The notes: generated by a model not told the origin, from the letters alone. A stretch of DNA of 64,000 bases from Rosa chinensis (GCF_002994745.2 NC_037092.1:18715501-18779500); one strand, 5' to 3'; numbered from the stretch's first letter, positions 21,510 through 34,390 are shown. A program made the numbers and translations.

Positions 21510-22715
21510 AATTCGGATACGACCTAGCAGAGCTCTGCTAGGGTTTGTGAGAGGCCGCCCATGGGTTGGCGTTTCTATACCTTCCTCCATCTCTGATGGA
21601 GCAAATTTCCGGCCATAGTGTCGCAGTTGGCGTGTACGGTCGAGGCCATACCCTCCTTTTTTCCTTTTATCTCCAAGACATCGATATTCACCGTCCGGGT
21701 TGAGCTGGCGGCCTTCTCTCTTCCTCTGATTTCCACGTGCAGGGGATTGAGATTGTCCTCGACTCGATGCTCTATTAGATCAGTGGCTGTGGGTGACTGG
21801 GGGGTTTAGGATCCAGGGATTCTGCAGGCGTCATGGTGCCGGGCAAGGCTAAAATTGGATGTGCTAGATAGATCGGGTCTGGGGGCGGTGCAGCTAGGTA
21901 AGAGGCTTACGTCTGGCCGTTGCTTGATCATGATTACTGGTGGTGGGAGGATGGCAGATCGGCGGCCGGAATCTGGGGTTGGTTTTGGTGTTCGCTGCCC
22001 TGTAGATTTGATCAGAGGGGGTTGGGTCGGGCTAAGAATCCACCTTCCTCTGGTTCTTCGTGGGAACCGCCCCAAGTTTGGTGGGGTAGGCGGCGGCGCA
22101 CTGAATCGAGTGGCTGGAACTGGGGACGGGTTTATCCTGCAAGGGATGGCGGAACAAGGGAGGTCAGGGCAGGTTCGGGTACCCATAGAGGTTTTGGGTA
22201 CCCAACTGTGGATCTGGGCTTCTTTTTGTTTGGGCCATTCAAGATGGGCCTTTGTTTGGGCCTTGTCTTCTGTTTGGATCTGCATTTGGGATCCAGGAGA
22301 CTTTTTCGGGACTCTGTTTTCTGCTACACTTTGGAAATGGAATTGCAGCAATTTAGGTAGAAGATTGCTCTCTACTCGACGTATTATTTTGCATGGGGTG
22401 GGAAGATCGGTCACACTACCGGCGGTTACCTGGATAGAAGGTTATCCTCTATTCGACTTATATCTTTGCATGGATGTATGGTCGACCATACTGTTGGTAC
22501 CGTCTTACATAGCCCGGACTCTGTCTGGTGCTTCATCAAATGCTTAATTGCATCCCTTCGTATCCTTACTAGGTTTTATTTCCGATGCTTTGTTGCATCT
22601 AGTATTTCTCTTGTTATTTTATATTTTGATGTAGTTTTTACATCTATAAGTTGTAATTTTTCTTATGTTTATTATTAATAAAATGGTTAACTGTTACTAT
22701 AAAAAAAAAAAAAAA
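21510..22715 (+). mobile_element. Poly(A) retroposon B
   Basis: It ends in about 15 A and is flanked by a perfect 16-bp duplication, aaactagtagtttgcc (21494-21509 and 22716-22731). The interior is GC-rich at its 5' side. The longest frame (21855-22547) has no known motif. It is a LINE-mobilised sequence of unknown source, oriented plus. Confidence 0.82.
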
Positions 22716-22731
22716 AAACTAGTAGTTTGCC

Positions 22732-23525
22732 CGGAATCCGGGATAGTCTATAGTGCTCCCGGCGCCCTGTTGCTCCGTACCCCTAGTTAGGAGTCGACAT
22801 TAACGAAATTGATTAACAGCCTAAATTTCTAGAGGAAACACAAGTGCACATCAAGGAACTTTCAGTATTTTGTTGCCGCGCCGGAACTCCTCCATGCATT
22901 CGTCACCATGGAAATAGAATCATGTCCAATTAATTCTCATCATTAGCAATGAGCCGATGACTGCCGGTGAACGCGTAAGGGGAAGCTGGCAGCTTCAATT
23001 TATTTAATACTTGCTTTGGATTAATGCATCAAAATACTAATGGAGTATGTAGTTGATTCTAATGATTAAGCTAAAAGTATCAACGGATTGAACTAGATAT
23101 GAATCGGAAATTTGGATAAAACTATATATATATATATATATATATTTTTTGAATAGGGATAAAGTATTTCTTTTTCTTATAGAAATTTATAAGAAATTGT
23201 TTAATTTACGATAGCATTATTACAAAGTCAATTGCTTGCATGGAAGTCAAATATTGAACAAAATGTACAATAGTGATCGCGAAAAAACAAAGTAGGGATG
23301 ATGAATATAGCCACGCAGGTAGTCATATATACCGGCCGAGATGATGATAGTAGATTTAGTGATGACAGAGGTATTAAATTATTGGATGGGGTGGTAGCGG
23401 TGTTGCTGGCGAAGACAATGACGGTGATCATATTGAGTGCGATGGCGGTTTTAGCAAAGGTAATTGATGCTGTGTTGTGTTAGTAATGGAGGCAATAGTC
23501 GCGGTGTTGAATCCGGGACCAAACT
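22732..23525. other. Spacer with a (TA)n tract
   Basis: AT-rich; a TA run lies at about 23125-23145. Short frames at 23228-23483 lack any motif. No gene was seen. Confidence 0.4.
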
Positions 23526-23536
23526 GGTTATCATAG

Positions 23537-24495
23537 CTTTTTTTTTTGAGTTGAAAAGGTTATCCATTATGCAATTTAGCAAGTAGTACAATAATGACTT
23601 GTCCGTTAGGACTGTCAGAAAAAGTCATTATATATAGAACACACTATATTAGCACACCCCTCACACAAAACATATTACTCAGCACACCCACCTTTTTTGG
23701 TTAAGCGCAAAAACAAGAAAACATAGCTACCCCAAGAACAAATAAAATTAAACAAGAAGCAGCCTATTTCTTGTCGATCTTCCCGACTCAGAAAAGGAAA
23801 ACTGACCTAGGCTCCTTTTGTAAAAAACGAAGACAGGCTCAAAGCTAAAACAAAAAAATAAAAGACTAAAACCTAAAAAAGCCCAAAGCCACACCCAGAG
23901 GCCCAAACCCCAAACTGTGGCCCAGCATCCCCAACTCAGGAGCCTAGCAAGCATAACAGCCCCTGCAGAGTCGCCGCCATTGGCCATGCTTCAGCCGTCA
24001 ATACCAGCATGGTGATCCAAGTCCTAGCCCACGTCGTCAAAAACAACGATGGCCGGATTACCAAGGCCATCACGAGGAGACGACCCCAGCCACCATACAA
24101 CTTAATTTGGTACCGGCGCAAAGCATGCAGGTCCAACAGCACCTCCCTCGATAGCCAGTCCAGAGATCAACCCACCAACGTCTGCAACAAGTTTGCCACC
24201 GTCACCACCACAAAGCGATAGATCAATCGCAGAGCCGGCCACCATCAACACCACCAGTGGCATCAACAAATTCACAAACAAAGGATTCACCACCAAAAAC
24301 ATTCTTCACCACAAGAAAACTCACAGCAAAGGAAGAGGAGCCACGGGGAAACAATCCACCACCACTCAAAAGACGACCAGAAACGAGGGCAAGCCAGCCT
24401 GTCCGATAGTAGATATAACGCCGCCACTAGGTTTGCTTGCTACTGAGCGAGAAACCTCTCGTGAGAGAGTCAGAGAAGAAAACACATTTTAAAAA
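23537..24495 (-). mobile_element. Poly(A) retroposon C (minus strand)
   Basis: A T run (23538-23547) at the left marks a poly(A) tail on the minus strand. The direct repeat ggttatcatag flanks it at 23526-23536 and 24496-24506. The 5' side (right end) is rich in CT and CACC words. No reverse transcriptase motif was seen. It resembles retroposons A and B in size and layout. Confidence 0.65.
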
Positions 24496-24537
24496 GGTTA
24501 TCATAGTTAATTAGGTTAACCAACAGGATATACTAAA

Positions 24538-24906
24538 GAGAGAATTCCATAAATGGTCACTCAACTATGACCCATTCGACACTTTGGTCACTCAACTTTC
24601 AAATATATCACTTTGGTCACTCAATTATTACTATGTCAATCACTTTAGTCACTCAAGGGGCATTTTATCTCACTTTAATCACTTCTCCCAATCATTCTAA
24701 TATAGATTTCTCAATTTTTCACAATTGGTTGGACGAAAATATTATTAATATTGTGACAAATATTTTTTTTTAATGAAAAAAAATTAACAAAGTAACTAAA
24801 GTGATTGACAGAGTAATAGTTGAGTGACCAAAGTGATATATTTAAAAGGTGAGTGACCAAAGTGTCGAATAGGTAAAAGTTGAGTGACCATTTATGATAT
24901 TCTCCC
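24538..24906. mobile_element. MULE-type MITE, 369 bp
   Basis: Long inverted arms of about 120 bp share ccataaatggtcactcaac, actttggtcactca and gtcaatcactttagt. A perfect 9-bp duplication TATACTAAA lies at 24529-24537 and 24907-24915. It is entirely non-coding. Confidence 0.9.
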
Positions 24907-24915
24907 TATACTAAA

Positions 24916-25261
24916 TAATTTAGTACAGTATTGTCATATGAAAATTTCTTTATCAACTGTGTTAGTTCGATTAATTAATTAGTCAGTAGATCACAACTCA
25001 TCGACAATTTTTTCATATGAAAATTCCTTTGATCAGGCCACTTAATATTATCAAACAAAGATGATGTTTATTCTAGAAAATAATATAATTAAATTTACCA
25101 CACATGAAGCGGAAATACAACAATATTAAATGAACTCCCTAAAGTACGTATTAAATGACATTTATTAATCTTTGTTGAGAAATGAAACACACACAGAAGA
25201 TACCACATCTCTGAAACACAACTTATTACAACACCCGGCCCGAACTGTGGCATTAATTCAT
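24916..25261. other. 3' flank of the EF-hand/ZZ gene
   Basis: AT-rich sequence downstream of the stop at 25262. It probably contains the 3'-UTR. A ttcatatgaaaat.tc.tt pair recurs near 24937 and 25013. Confidence 0.4.
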
Positions 25262-28200
25262 TCACATAATGGTACACGCAGCAACCAAATTTCCAATACC
25301 AACTGCGGTTTCTAACGTACGAAATGCTCTACGCATCAATTTTCTCTGCAAGACATAATTGAACATTTTCTTTAAGGAAGGAATTAGAAGAGATGCCTGG
25401 ATTATATATAAACTGACATGAATTTTCTTCGGAAAACAAATTATAGATAAAGACACTTTTGATGGTCTTGTTATTTTATATTAAGTCACTATATATTTTT
25501 ATTCCTCATTAATAAATAGATAATAGAAGAAAAGGCAGAAAATACCCTTGTAGATACAGGAGCCTGAGCAGTTCGTTGTGCTGGAACTAATGCCTGCATA
25601 AATAAGGATTTGTTTGTATTAATAAAACTATACATATTAAACATAAGACATCAAGCTTTAATTATGCCAAAAGTCCGAGATAATTTTTTTTTGGTGGCAT
25701 CGAAGCAAGATCCTAGTTTTAATCATGTTCCCCTTATCCCCTATACCCTCCGTCACCACTTGAGCTACTCTAAAGACTAGAGATAAAAAGAATTATGCAC
25801 CCTAATTTTCTTCTACTGCTGTATTATATATCATCGATATTAGTTAAGCAAACAATGTTTATGGGGTTAAATTTTTAAACTTCCATATTGCGCTTTGTTA
25901 GACTCTTAAGAACAAGAACCATGAACATGGGTGGAAAACCCAAATCCATATCCATAACGTACCAAGACCAACCTGAAACCCGTATCCATGTATAAAAACA
26001 ACTCGAATCAAGAACCGGGAACCGAACTTCACCTCACAAGGAGACTCTTGGCAGCGCTCCCGCTGCCCCCCACACCAAAAACCAATGGCATAAGCTCTAA
26101 CCCTATCCTCCAATGAGAAGCCCAAGCAAAAGCAAAGCCTCACTGCCAGGCAACCTTTTGTCACCAAATCTAATCAAGAGTCATCTAGTAGCCACACCAC
26201 CCAAAGCAAGCAGACAAACCAAAGAGCAGCTGCTGCCAACCAAGTATGGTTCGATATGCATACCGAGCTGCCAAAAGGACGCCTAACGTTAAACAACCAG
26301 ATCCACCACACTGAACAAGAAGGGCGCCTCTTCAGCTGCCCTCTTGAAGGCCGCACCCTCCTACCAAAGCAGAGACCTGTTATTGGACTCATTCGATCAG
26401 ATCTACGCTCTTTCTTCACTTGCAAACAGGGAAGTCCAAGGGTAAGGAAGGCCAGACAACATCCGATGAGACGCCACATAGAAGGCTAGCGCAACATGAT
26501 TGGTCAAATTAAGTGAACAAGAAGGGTTGAGTAGTAGCCTAAGCCATGCTCATGGTGCTCGATGCCAAAGGAGGCGTTGCTAGGGTTTTCAAAGGTGAGA
26601 ACCATACTTAGTTCATTGCATGTGGTGAATGCATGAATTGTTTGTATAATATATAACTTATGCTACAGTTTATTTCTGAGGCTAGAGAGGACATCTTCAA
26701 TTTGAGGATCCTCAAAATTTCGAATTTGAAGATTTTTACAATTTCTCACTATCATACAACCTAGTTCAATAATTTCAATAGTTACTTCTTTGAATTCATA
26801 TGCAATAATTGTATATAGAAAAGACAAGCCAAATACATGCATGATCATTTGTTTATTGAAAATGTGTCAACAAATGTAGTTCGTTAGATAAAATTGAAAC
26901 GAATATGATATATGATGTTAATCAAATAGTTAAACATTTTTTATTAAACTAATTTATTGTATATGTAACTAGAGAATGAGTGGTTCAAATTATTAAACTT
27001 TATGCCAAAAATATGAGGGTCCTCAAATATCAAGTTTGAGGAGGACCTCTCTAAAACATTTATCTATGTTTAAGTCACTATTATTTAACACTATGAACAC
27101 CAGTAATCCTCTATTTTGTTAAAGAAAATAATAAATCTACATTTACTTTAACATTTTCGTTAATGGCGGAATAAAAGAAGTCCATGGATTATTAAAAGTT
27201 GGCAACAAATAAATAGATAAGATCAAAGAAAAGGTAGAAACGTTACAAACGTATACACGTACCATACTTGTAGATGCTGGTGAAGGTGCTGGAGCTATTG
27301 CCTGTATAATGATTTGATTTCATTAAAAATTATACAAATTAGTCATAATATATGCCAAAAATCCGAGATGTAGAAAATTATAAACATGTCGATCCAATTT
27401 GTATACTATATTTCACATAAAAAGAAAAAGAAATTTATACTAATTATTCATCTATTGCAGATAATTAATGTAGTTTTTTTTTTTTTTGGGGGGGGGGGGA
27501 AGTAAATAGGGTGTCAATCCATAAAAAGATTGTGAAAAACAAAGTTGTATAGCCGGTTAGGGAAATTCTATAATGTGTTAACGTATAACATCCATACATT
27601 GCTTTAAAGTGGTAAAATGAGTAATCAAAATAGTAAAATTAGTCCTCAAACTGGTAACTTGAGTCCTTAAAGTGGTAACTAAGAAAGTGGTAAATTTTCT
27701 TAGTTACTACATGAGTCCTCAAGTAGGAAAATGAGTCCTTAAAGTAGTAAAATGAGTTCTTAAAGTTGTAAAAATAGTTGATGTATGAGAAATATTAACA
27801 TACCATAGCCTTACCCAGTGAGTTAGTGATCCACCTGCTATGGTTATTCACAATTGAACAAATATAAATGTGGCCGATAATTAGTATAATTCTTGTATAT
27901 AGAACGACCTTGTTTTATTGAACATAGAACGACCTTAAAATATATACTTGTATTATTTGAATAATGTATAGTATTATTAAGAGAAGAGACTTTGTTAGCT
28001 AAAATTGAAAAATTGTACCAAAATAGCCCTAAAATACTTTAATGCTAATAAAATATATAGGATAATATAGTCAAATTACAAAAGAAACAGAAAAATAAGA
28101 AAAGAAAAAAAAAGAAAAAGGAAAACTATGGAAAAACTACCGACTCCATGAATAACTACCCACTGAATCTATTTCTTCCGTAGACAACAACCCACTATCT

Positions 28201-29503
28201 GCAAATCAATTTCTACTTTTTTTTTTTTCACAATGAAAAATTTTCTTGTACATGCCAAGCATGTGGTTGCAGACTAGTTTTATTTAAATTATGCTAAAGA
28301 TCAGAGTTAAGCTATTGTTTTCCTAAACTAATCAAACCGTAACTTTTTACCACTTTTCTTATTTCTAATTCCTAGCTAGCTTTCTCAATTTTTTTTTTCC
28401 TTTTTTTTGGTTTAACCGATAAGCGGTTTGGCTACTCATCCGTAGGCGTAGCTAGCTCCCTCATGTGCATGTACCATTTTAACCCAAAATAAAAGAAAAA
28501 CATAGCACTGAAAAACCTAATAAAGTTTGGGAAATGAAATTTACACTCTTAATTTTATAATCTACACCCCATGTTTCCTTTTTTGTATCTTATATCACAT
28601 GTTTTACAATTCATAATATAAAAAGACAAAACTTAAAATACTAAAAAATGAAACATGAAGTGCGGACTGTAAAATGGGGAGTGAAGGACTGTAAAATGGG
28701 GAAGTGTGGATTTCACTCCCCTAAAATTTTGTCTGACACATCATCTAAAAATGAAATGAATGTGCCTATATTGGCCAGAAATTTCAAACAAACTGTTCAG
28801 TTACCTAATTTATGGTGGGATTCTCTCCCCCTTCTCGATCATTGTTTCTTGTGTAATGAAGAAGACCCAAGCTCAATTTCGTTTTCATTAAGTTGTTTTA
28901 TGATTTGGTTTCTTAGGGAGGTTTTGGTTGGGTCCTCATCCCTTGTACTCTTTTCTTCGATCTTTTATTCAATGGAGCGGTAGATAAGCCACTGCCCTGT
29001 TCCGTTAAAAAAAGAAAAAGAAAAAGAATAAGCAATACCTGATTCAGGTTATGACTACCACGAGCTTGTCTTCTTTTTGCTATGAGCAGCATATGATTAT
29101 CCAAGAAGAGAGTGTGGCTGTGACGAAACTGCCTGGCCGAATAGCAGATGGAGCACAGATCATAGGTATCGCCGGCTCTGTCAAAGCACTCAACACACGT
29201 GAAATACAGCCCCAAGAGGCGTACTCCGCAGTCAGCACAATGATACAACCTGGTTTTGATGATGTAGTACAGTGTGAGAACTTCCCAAAAGTCCAGGTAA
29301 CCGTCGCCGTTTCGATCGAGCGCGTTGAAGATGTAGGGGTTGATATTGTACCCGCTTTGCTGTAGAAATCGGACGAACTCCGACCGGCTTACTCGACGGT
29401 CACGGTTGGTGTCCATGCTCTTGAAGAAGTTGGATGCTAGTTCCCGGAGATTATTCGAACCATTGTTGTAGTATGCTACTGCTGCCTGGAGTAATTCCTC
29501 CAT
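25262..29503 (-). CDS. EF-hand/ZZ zinc-finger protein, complete four-exon gene (211 aa)
   Basis: Exons are 29039-29503, 27263-27301 (39 nt), 25546-25593 (48 nt) and 25262-25345, all in phase 0 with GT-AG borders. They give 155+13+16+27 residues and a TGA. EF-hand 1 (D31, N33, D35, E42) has Arg where the loop Gly is expected (DTNRDRRVSRSE), so it may bind calcium poorly. EF-hand 2 (D63, N65, D67, E74) is canonical. The ZZ-type finger uses C89/C92, C103/C106, C117/C120 and H128/H130. The two micro-exons encode an Ala/Pro/Ser linker (AIAPAPSPASTSM, ALVPAQRTAQAPVSTR). The last exon gives RKLMRRAFRTLETAVGIG, a basic then hydrophobic tail. The cell role is unknown. It is a tandem paralogue of the gene at the left edge. 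Confidence 0.85.
25898..26510. other. GC-richer block inside intron 2 of the EF-hand/ZZ gene
   Basis: Its base composition differs from the surrounding AT-rich intron, and it has open frames on both strands. The minus-strand frame has a Trp-rich hydrophobic stretch reminiscent of retroposon B. I found no tail or target duplication, so an old retroposon is only a guess. Confidence 0.3.
28531..28711. mobile_element. Small inverted-repeat MITE in intron 1 of the EF-hand/ZZ gene
   Basis: The left arm gggaaatgaaatttacact pairs with the right arm, reverse-complemented gggagtgaaatccacact. Further paired words are cccatgttt and cccattttacag. No clear target duplication. Confidence 0.55.
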
Positions 29504-29624
29504 GAATAATTTCAGGTCCTCAGTACGTAGTCCTTGAGCAAATTTTTTGGGATTTTGTGTGTGGTTTTGTCGATGTGTATAGGAGACCGGTGTTTGTTTG
29601 CTACCTGCAGTATGTTCTTCTGCT

Positions 29625-29640
29625 ACATATGCATATATAT
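29625..29640 (-). promoter_or_regulatory. Likely TATA box of the EF-hand/ZZ gene
   Basis: The minus strand reads ACTATATATATGCATATG about 120-135 bp upstream of the ATG at 29503, a typical distance for a plant TATA box plus leader. Confidence 0.5.
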
Positions 29641-29649
29641 AGTAATATA

Positions 29650-30644
29650 GAGGTCGTCTTTTTCATACCGTTTGCTCAAGGGTGACTCTGGTGACGTCAT
29701 TACATCGACCGTACTAGAGAAAACTCCCTAACAGAAATTCATTAATTAATTAATATTATTTGGATGACTTGGTTTAGTCCCATGAATTATTTCTGAAAAA
29801 AAAATTAAAAGAACTGAACATATTGATCGGTTGCTGCGTTTTATAGGTTGAAGTGAAAATCGATTAGCGAAGAACATGAAATACATGTTGCTTGGGCTGT
29901 ATATGGTTTGGTTAATTAATGTCGGCCTTGCTGTTTGATGGATTGGCTTTTGCTGTGGGTTCTATGGTTAGGACATTGTTCGTCATAGTAGCGATTATGA
30001 TATTCGACCCTGATTGCGGCGAACTACCTTATGGCCCTATGAGTTCCGACGATTAATTCTTCAGACTTACATGAAGGGTCAAGCTGACTATTCTGGGTCA
30101 AAGTCTTGGGGTCGGACTCTAATTATCTGTACAGCCATTAGGGTCACCGTTACTGGCAATTCTGCAGCGGCATGGCTCCCCTAGCAGTACAAGTTGTTTG
30201 AATCTAGATTCTAGTTGGGAGAATTTTAGCTCATCTTATGTTGAAAGCTAAAGTGGGGGCATGAGAATTTGTGTTATCCCTTGTTTTCTGTCTAGTTCCA
30301 GGATGTATGATTTTCTGTAAATATGTTATACTAAAAAATAATTGAAATTAGTTAAGTGATAACTCATTCTATCACATATAATCTTTGCCCTCTTATTATA
30401 TTATTGTTTTCTTTTGAAAGAAAAAAAAAAAAAAAAAACTTTCGCATTTCCTTTTGAAAGCAATAATAATATTACTGATCGAACTCAAATCCTAATCAAC
30501 TACTAGCTTGAACTCTTCAAATGCTTCTAGTTGTCCATATTGGATTAATTTTATTTTTAGTACTTCCACATTCATTGACAGCTAAATAATTCTGTTTCGA
30601 TGTGGACTCTAGAGTTGGAATTTCTACATACCAAGAGAATCCAT
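29650..30644. other. Intergenic, no supported feature
   Basis: Region upstream of the EF-hand/ZZ gene. A GC-richer patch at 29940-30200 has no usable frame. A long A run lies at 30421-30438. Confidence 0.4.
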
Positions 30645-30647
30645 TTA

Positions 30648-33600
30648 GGGGGGTGTATTGTATATGGAATTACTGGCACTTTTAAAGAAATCCATGGAAT
30701 TTAAAAGTCTGGGTGTATTCAATAGAGACTTTTAACAGTCCATAAAAGTCTGGGTGTATTCAATTAGGATTTTAAAAAATCTTTATGAATTCCACCAAAG
30801 TCTAGGGGTATTCAATTAGGACTTTTAAAAATGAATAGAAGTTTAGGGGTATTCAAAATATCATTCATACATACGGAATTAGAAAATCATGGAAAATCAT
30901 GGACTTTGTAGTGTTAAGTATAAATACCAAATTCCAATATTTTTCCAGCCACCAGAGCAAAGATTTTGAGCGTGGAAAAGTCTGTCAAAGTTCTTCTCTC
31001 TGCGCGTTCAAGGTTGGTCCTCCATCATCTCTCTTTCATGATTTCTTTTTTCTTTTCTCTATTATTTTGTGATATCAACCTCTAATACCTAACATGTTCA
31101 TTGTTGTTGTTGAATTTGATTTTTTTTTTTTTTTTCAATTGTGATGCTTGGAACCCTCATATTATCATCAACTCCTAAAACAAAGCCAAATAATGTATAT
31201 GCCTAATGCTTTTACGGTTCGATCATAGTCCTGCATACTATTGCGGTTATTGCTATTGTCGTCGCTTGTTTGCTGCGTATGTTTCTTCTTCTTTGTTTTT
31301 CTCGCTAGGTTTTCTGTTTCTTTTGTATTTGTTGTTGTCCTATATGGCATGGTTCTCTTTTTTTTTTGCTACTGCTTTGCCCTTGTGGCTCTTAAGTTCG
31401 GGTAGATTAGCCAAACGGTGGGTGGTTTTTTTTTTTTTTTCCTTCATGCCAGAACTTCTTTTCTATACCTAATAGTGTGTGTGATTTTACCCTGCATTGA
31501 GATGGGACTTATGTTGACAATCTCATGTCAACTTTCTTAAAATGATAGTAATGTCAGAGGTGCGATTTGGTTCAAGCTTTGGGTGAATCTATACAGAGTT
31601 ATTAATTTTCATTCAAATTTTGCTTTAACCCTTCAATTTGAAGCCAATGTTGGCCACCACTAAAGTCGGCAATGGCTGATAAAATTATGTCAGGTTATTT
31701 ATTTTCTTTTTCTAAAATTTTAGTGTTCTTTTTTATGCTTTGAGAATATTATGTGTATGTTGAGCAGAGCTTTAATGTTAAAAATTTTACTTTGGGATTA
31801 CAGAGTAGTAGGTTGAGTAAATAGGATCACTGAATCTTCAAAGAGTTAATTCAGCTAAGTTTGTAGTCAGCTGAGAGATAGGAATATTGTTCTGGAGTTT
31901 TGATTCATGTTGGTTGGGCAAATTGCCATGATGACAGTTGTCTGGTACCTTGATTCAGTTTTGTCATCTTTATGGACCTCAATTTCTTTAGGATTCAGAT
32001 TCTTTTTATTTTCTCCTTCAAATTCCCATGGAAACAGATCATGATCAAGTTTTGGGGTTATGAGAGTCTGATTTGTGCAATTTATGAGTACAGTTTATAA
32101 TCATATTGTATGGCATGCTATAAAAAACAAACAAGTGTGGATCAAAATGTAATTGAATGAATTATGAAACAAAGAAAAATTAATCAAAGAGAAGTTGGCT
32201 AGGTAATAATCAATATGAACAATGTATCAAAATTTGCTATTTTTGTCTCTGCACCCAATTGTCTGAGTTGGTTCCTTTTGTATGCTTAATGCATGTTTAA
32301 AGAAAAGAAGAAAAAAAAAAAAACCTTGCATACGTTTTGAAGTAATGCTTCTTACCAGAATGATTCCTTATCCCTAGTAGCCAAAATCATTGCTCTTAAT
32401 ATGAATAGATTCAAGCTGATGAAGGATACCAGCAACTCTTCTTTACTTTATTATTTTGTTGTGTCAGAAAGCAATTTAGGAGAGTATGAAAACAGGATAG
32501 TGGTGCATGTTTATATTGATATACACACCTGATAGTTGTGCGTCTTGATAACAGAAGGGTTGTCATTTGGGGTCTAATATCTTTCTTGTTTCTTTGTGGA
32601 GCCATGTACCTTGGACTTCTAATTTTTTTTTTCTTCCAGTCTATACTTCCCTTATGTTTATATTGTTCTGAATTATAATGTTTTGATTGATAAAAGTTGC
32701 ATGTATGATTACTTTTACGCAATCGTATAGATGGGAGATTCACAAGGGAATGGGACTGCGGATTCCCAAATCGACGTCGGTTCCTAGCTCCATTTCGAGG
32801 TACTCGATATCACCTCAAAGATTTTGGTGGTGAAGGAAATCATCCTGTCAATGCAATTGAGTTATTCAATCTTCGCCATGCTTCCTTGAGGAACGTAATT
32901 GAGAGAATATTTGGAATATTTAAGTCGCGTTTCACAATCTTCAAATCAGCACCACCATTTTTATATAAGACACAAGCAGAACTAGTTTTGGCTTGTGCAG
33001 GACTGCACAATTTTCTTCGACAGGAATGTCGTTCAGATGAATTTCCTCCTGAACCAGAAGAAGATCCGATAGACAATCACGAAGATAATTTTGAATGAGA
33101 GGATTTTCAAACCCAAGATCAGCAAAGAGAGAATGCTAATGAATGGAGAATGAGTATTGCTACTCATATGTGGACAGATGCCCAACCAAATGCCAACAAT
33201 GAAAACAATGACAATCAAGAAAGTGAAAATGAGGGAGAAGAATAAATCATATCATTATTTCAAAGACGTCTGCTTATTTGGCATGAAACTTCATCAATGT
33301 GTTTTTTTTTTTCCTTCTCTTTTTTGGATATCTTTTGGTTTGGTTGATTATATTTGGAGGCTTTTCCTTTATTTTCTTATATGTTTGTTTCATGACATTA
33401 TTTGAGCTTCTCTGATTCCTACGCTAATGGTCATTAGTTAACATAGCTATGGCATCGTATTTTATTCTCTGACTAATAAACTAGCTTGGTTTTTCTTTTT
33501 TATAAGTATTGTGAAATCTACATAAGTCATTCATATAAAGTCTGTAGATTTTTACAAATCAGTAAAAATCTGTGCTAAAAATCAGTAAAAGTCAATGGTT

Positions 33601-33708
33601 TTTAAAAAATCAATAAAAGTCTATGAACTTTTTATAGAATCCATGGACTTTTGAAAAAGTCTATCATTTAAAAAAACTCCACACAAATCCAAATACAATA
33701 CACCCCCC
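30648..33708 (+). mobile_element. PIF/Harbinger element, 3,061 bp, probably defective
   Basis: Terminal repeats begin ggggggtgtattgtatatgg (left) and, reverse-complemented, ggggggtgtattgtatttgg (right). The 3-bp duplication TTA lies at 30645-30647 and 33709-33711. TTA and a GGG..GT end are typical of PIF/Harbinger. Sub-terminal repeats of aaaagtctgggtgtattcaa occur on the left and aaaagtc words on the right. The only transposase sequence seen is the C-terminal part at 32781-33098. Confidence 0.9.
32781..33098 (+). pseudogene. PIF/Harbinger (HARBI1-like, DDE_Tnp_4) transposase C-terminus
   Basis: The frame reads FLAPFRGTRYHLKDF, then NAIELFNLRHASLRNVIERI, FGIFKSRF and LACAGLHNFLRQE, followed by an acidic tail and a stop. 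This is the conserved end of PIF/Harbinger transposases, with the final catalytic Glu region (N.R..LRN.IER.FG). The first two catalytic Asp blocks were not found between 31000 and 32780. The piece may be the last exon of a decayed gene or the remnant of an internal deletion. The upstream ATG at 32731 is out of frame with this stretch. Confidence 0.8.
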
Positions 33709-33711
33709 TTA

Positions 33712-34262
33712 GATGTCAACTTAAGAGTTGAAGAGTTCTACATGTCAAGGAGCATTATTGTCCGGTCTGAAACTCTGGCAACCTACCCAAAATGGATCAA
33801 TCGTCCACTGCGCTTGAACCTCTTTGACCCAAAAAACCAAGTGGGAATTCCTAAATCTTTATCAACTTAATTAGATGTAAACAGTCCCAAGTAGGCAATT
33901 AATTACTTACCTAACCATTTCTTTAAACTATATAAGCGGTTGAATTAATTAAACTTTGTGATCTAGTCAAAGTAAGTAGAAGACTTTTAAGCCAGTAGGT
34001 AGCGACCTGTACTTGAATCCACGCACATCGTCATCTTTTGTAGACTACTAAATGGTGGCGTAGTAAGGTTTGTTTATCCCACAATATTGGGGAGGTTGAG
34101 AGTTGAAACGTCTGTGTAAGGTACATGTCTAGTTGGTGTTCCTTTAGCGGCTATGCCTCTTGTACGCCAACCTCACAGGATTTCTCTGCGTATCAGATTG
34201 TTTACATGTCTTACACCTTTTCCTGGTAATGGTAGAGTAAGACTACTCTATAAGTTCGAGTT
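33712..34262. other. Intergenic, no supported feature
   Basis: The first 50 bp (agagttgaagagttctacat) resemble the sequence just left of the Harbinger element (agagttggaatttctacata). No gene was seen. Confidence 0.35.
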
Positions 34263-34390
34263 GTGCTATGAAATATGATTCGAGGAAATGTTGTGGTTAT
34301 TTCTTCCTTGATGCCAACAAGTTTGTTGGGGCAGGGTTTAAGGTGCGAGATCGGAGTTCGATTTCAAGCTTGGTTGTCTAAGACGAGCGA

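Noticed and set aside
21855..22547. 230-codon plus-strand frame
   Set aside because: It lies inside retroposon B, overlaps another long frame on each strand and shows no domain.
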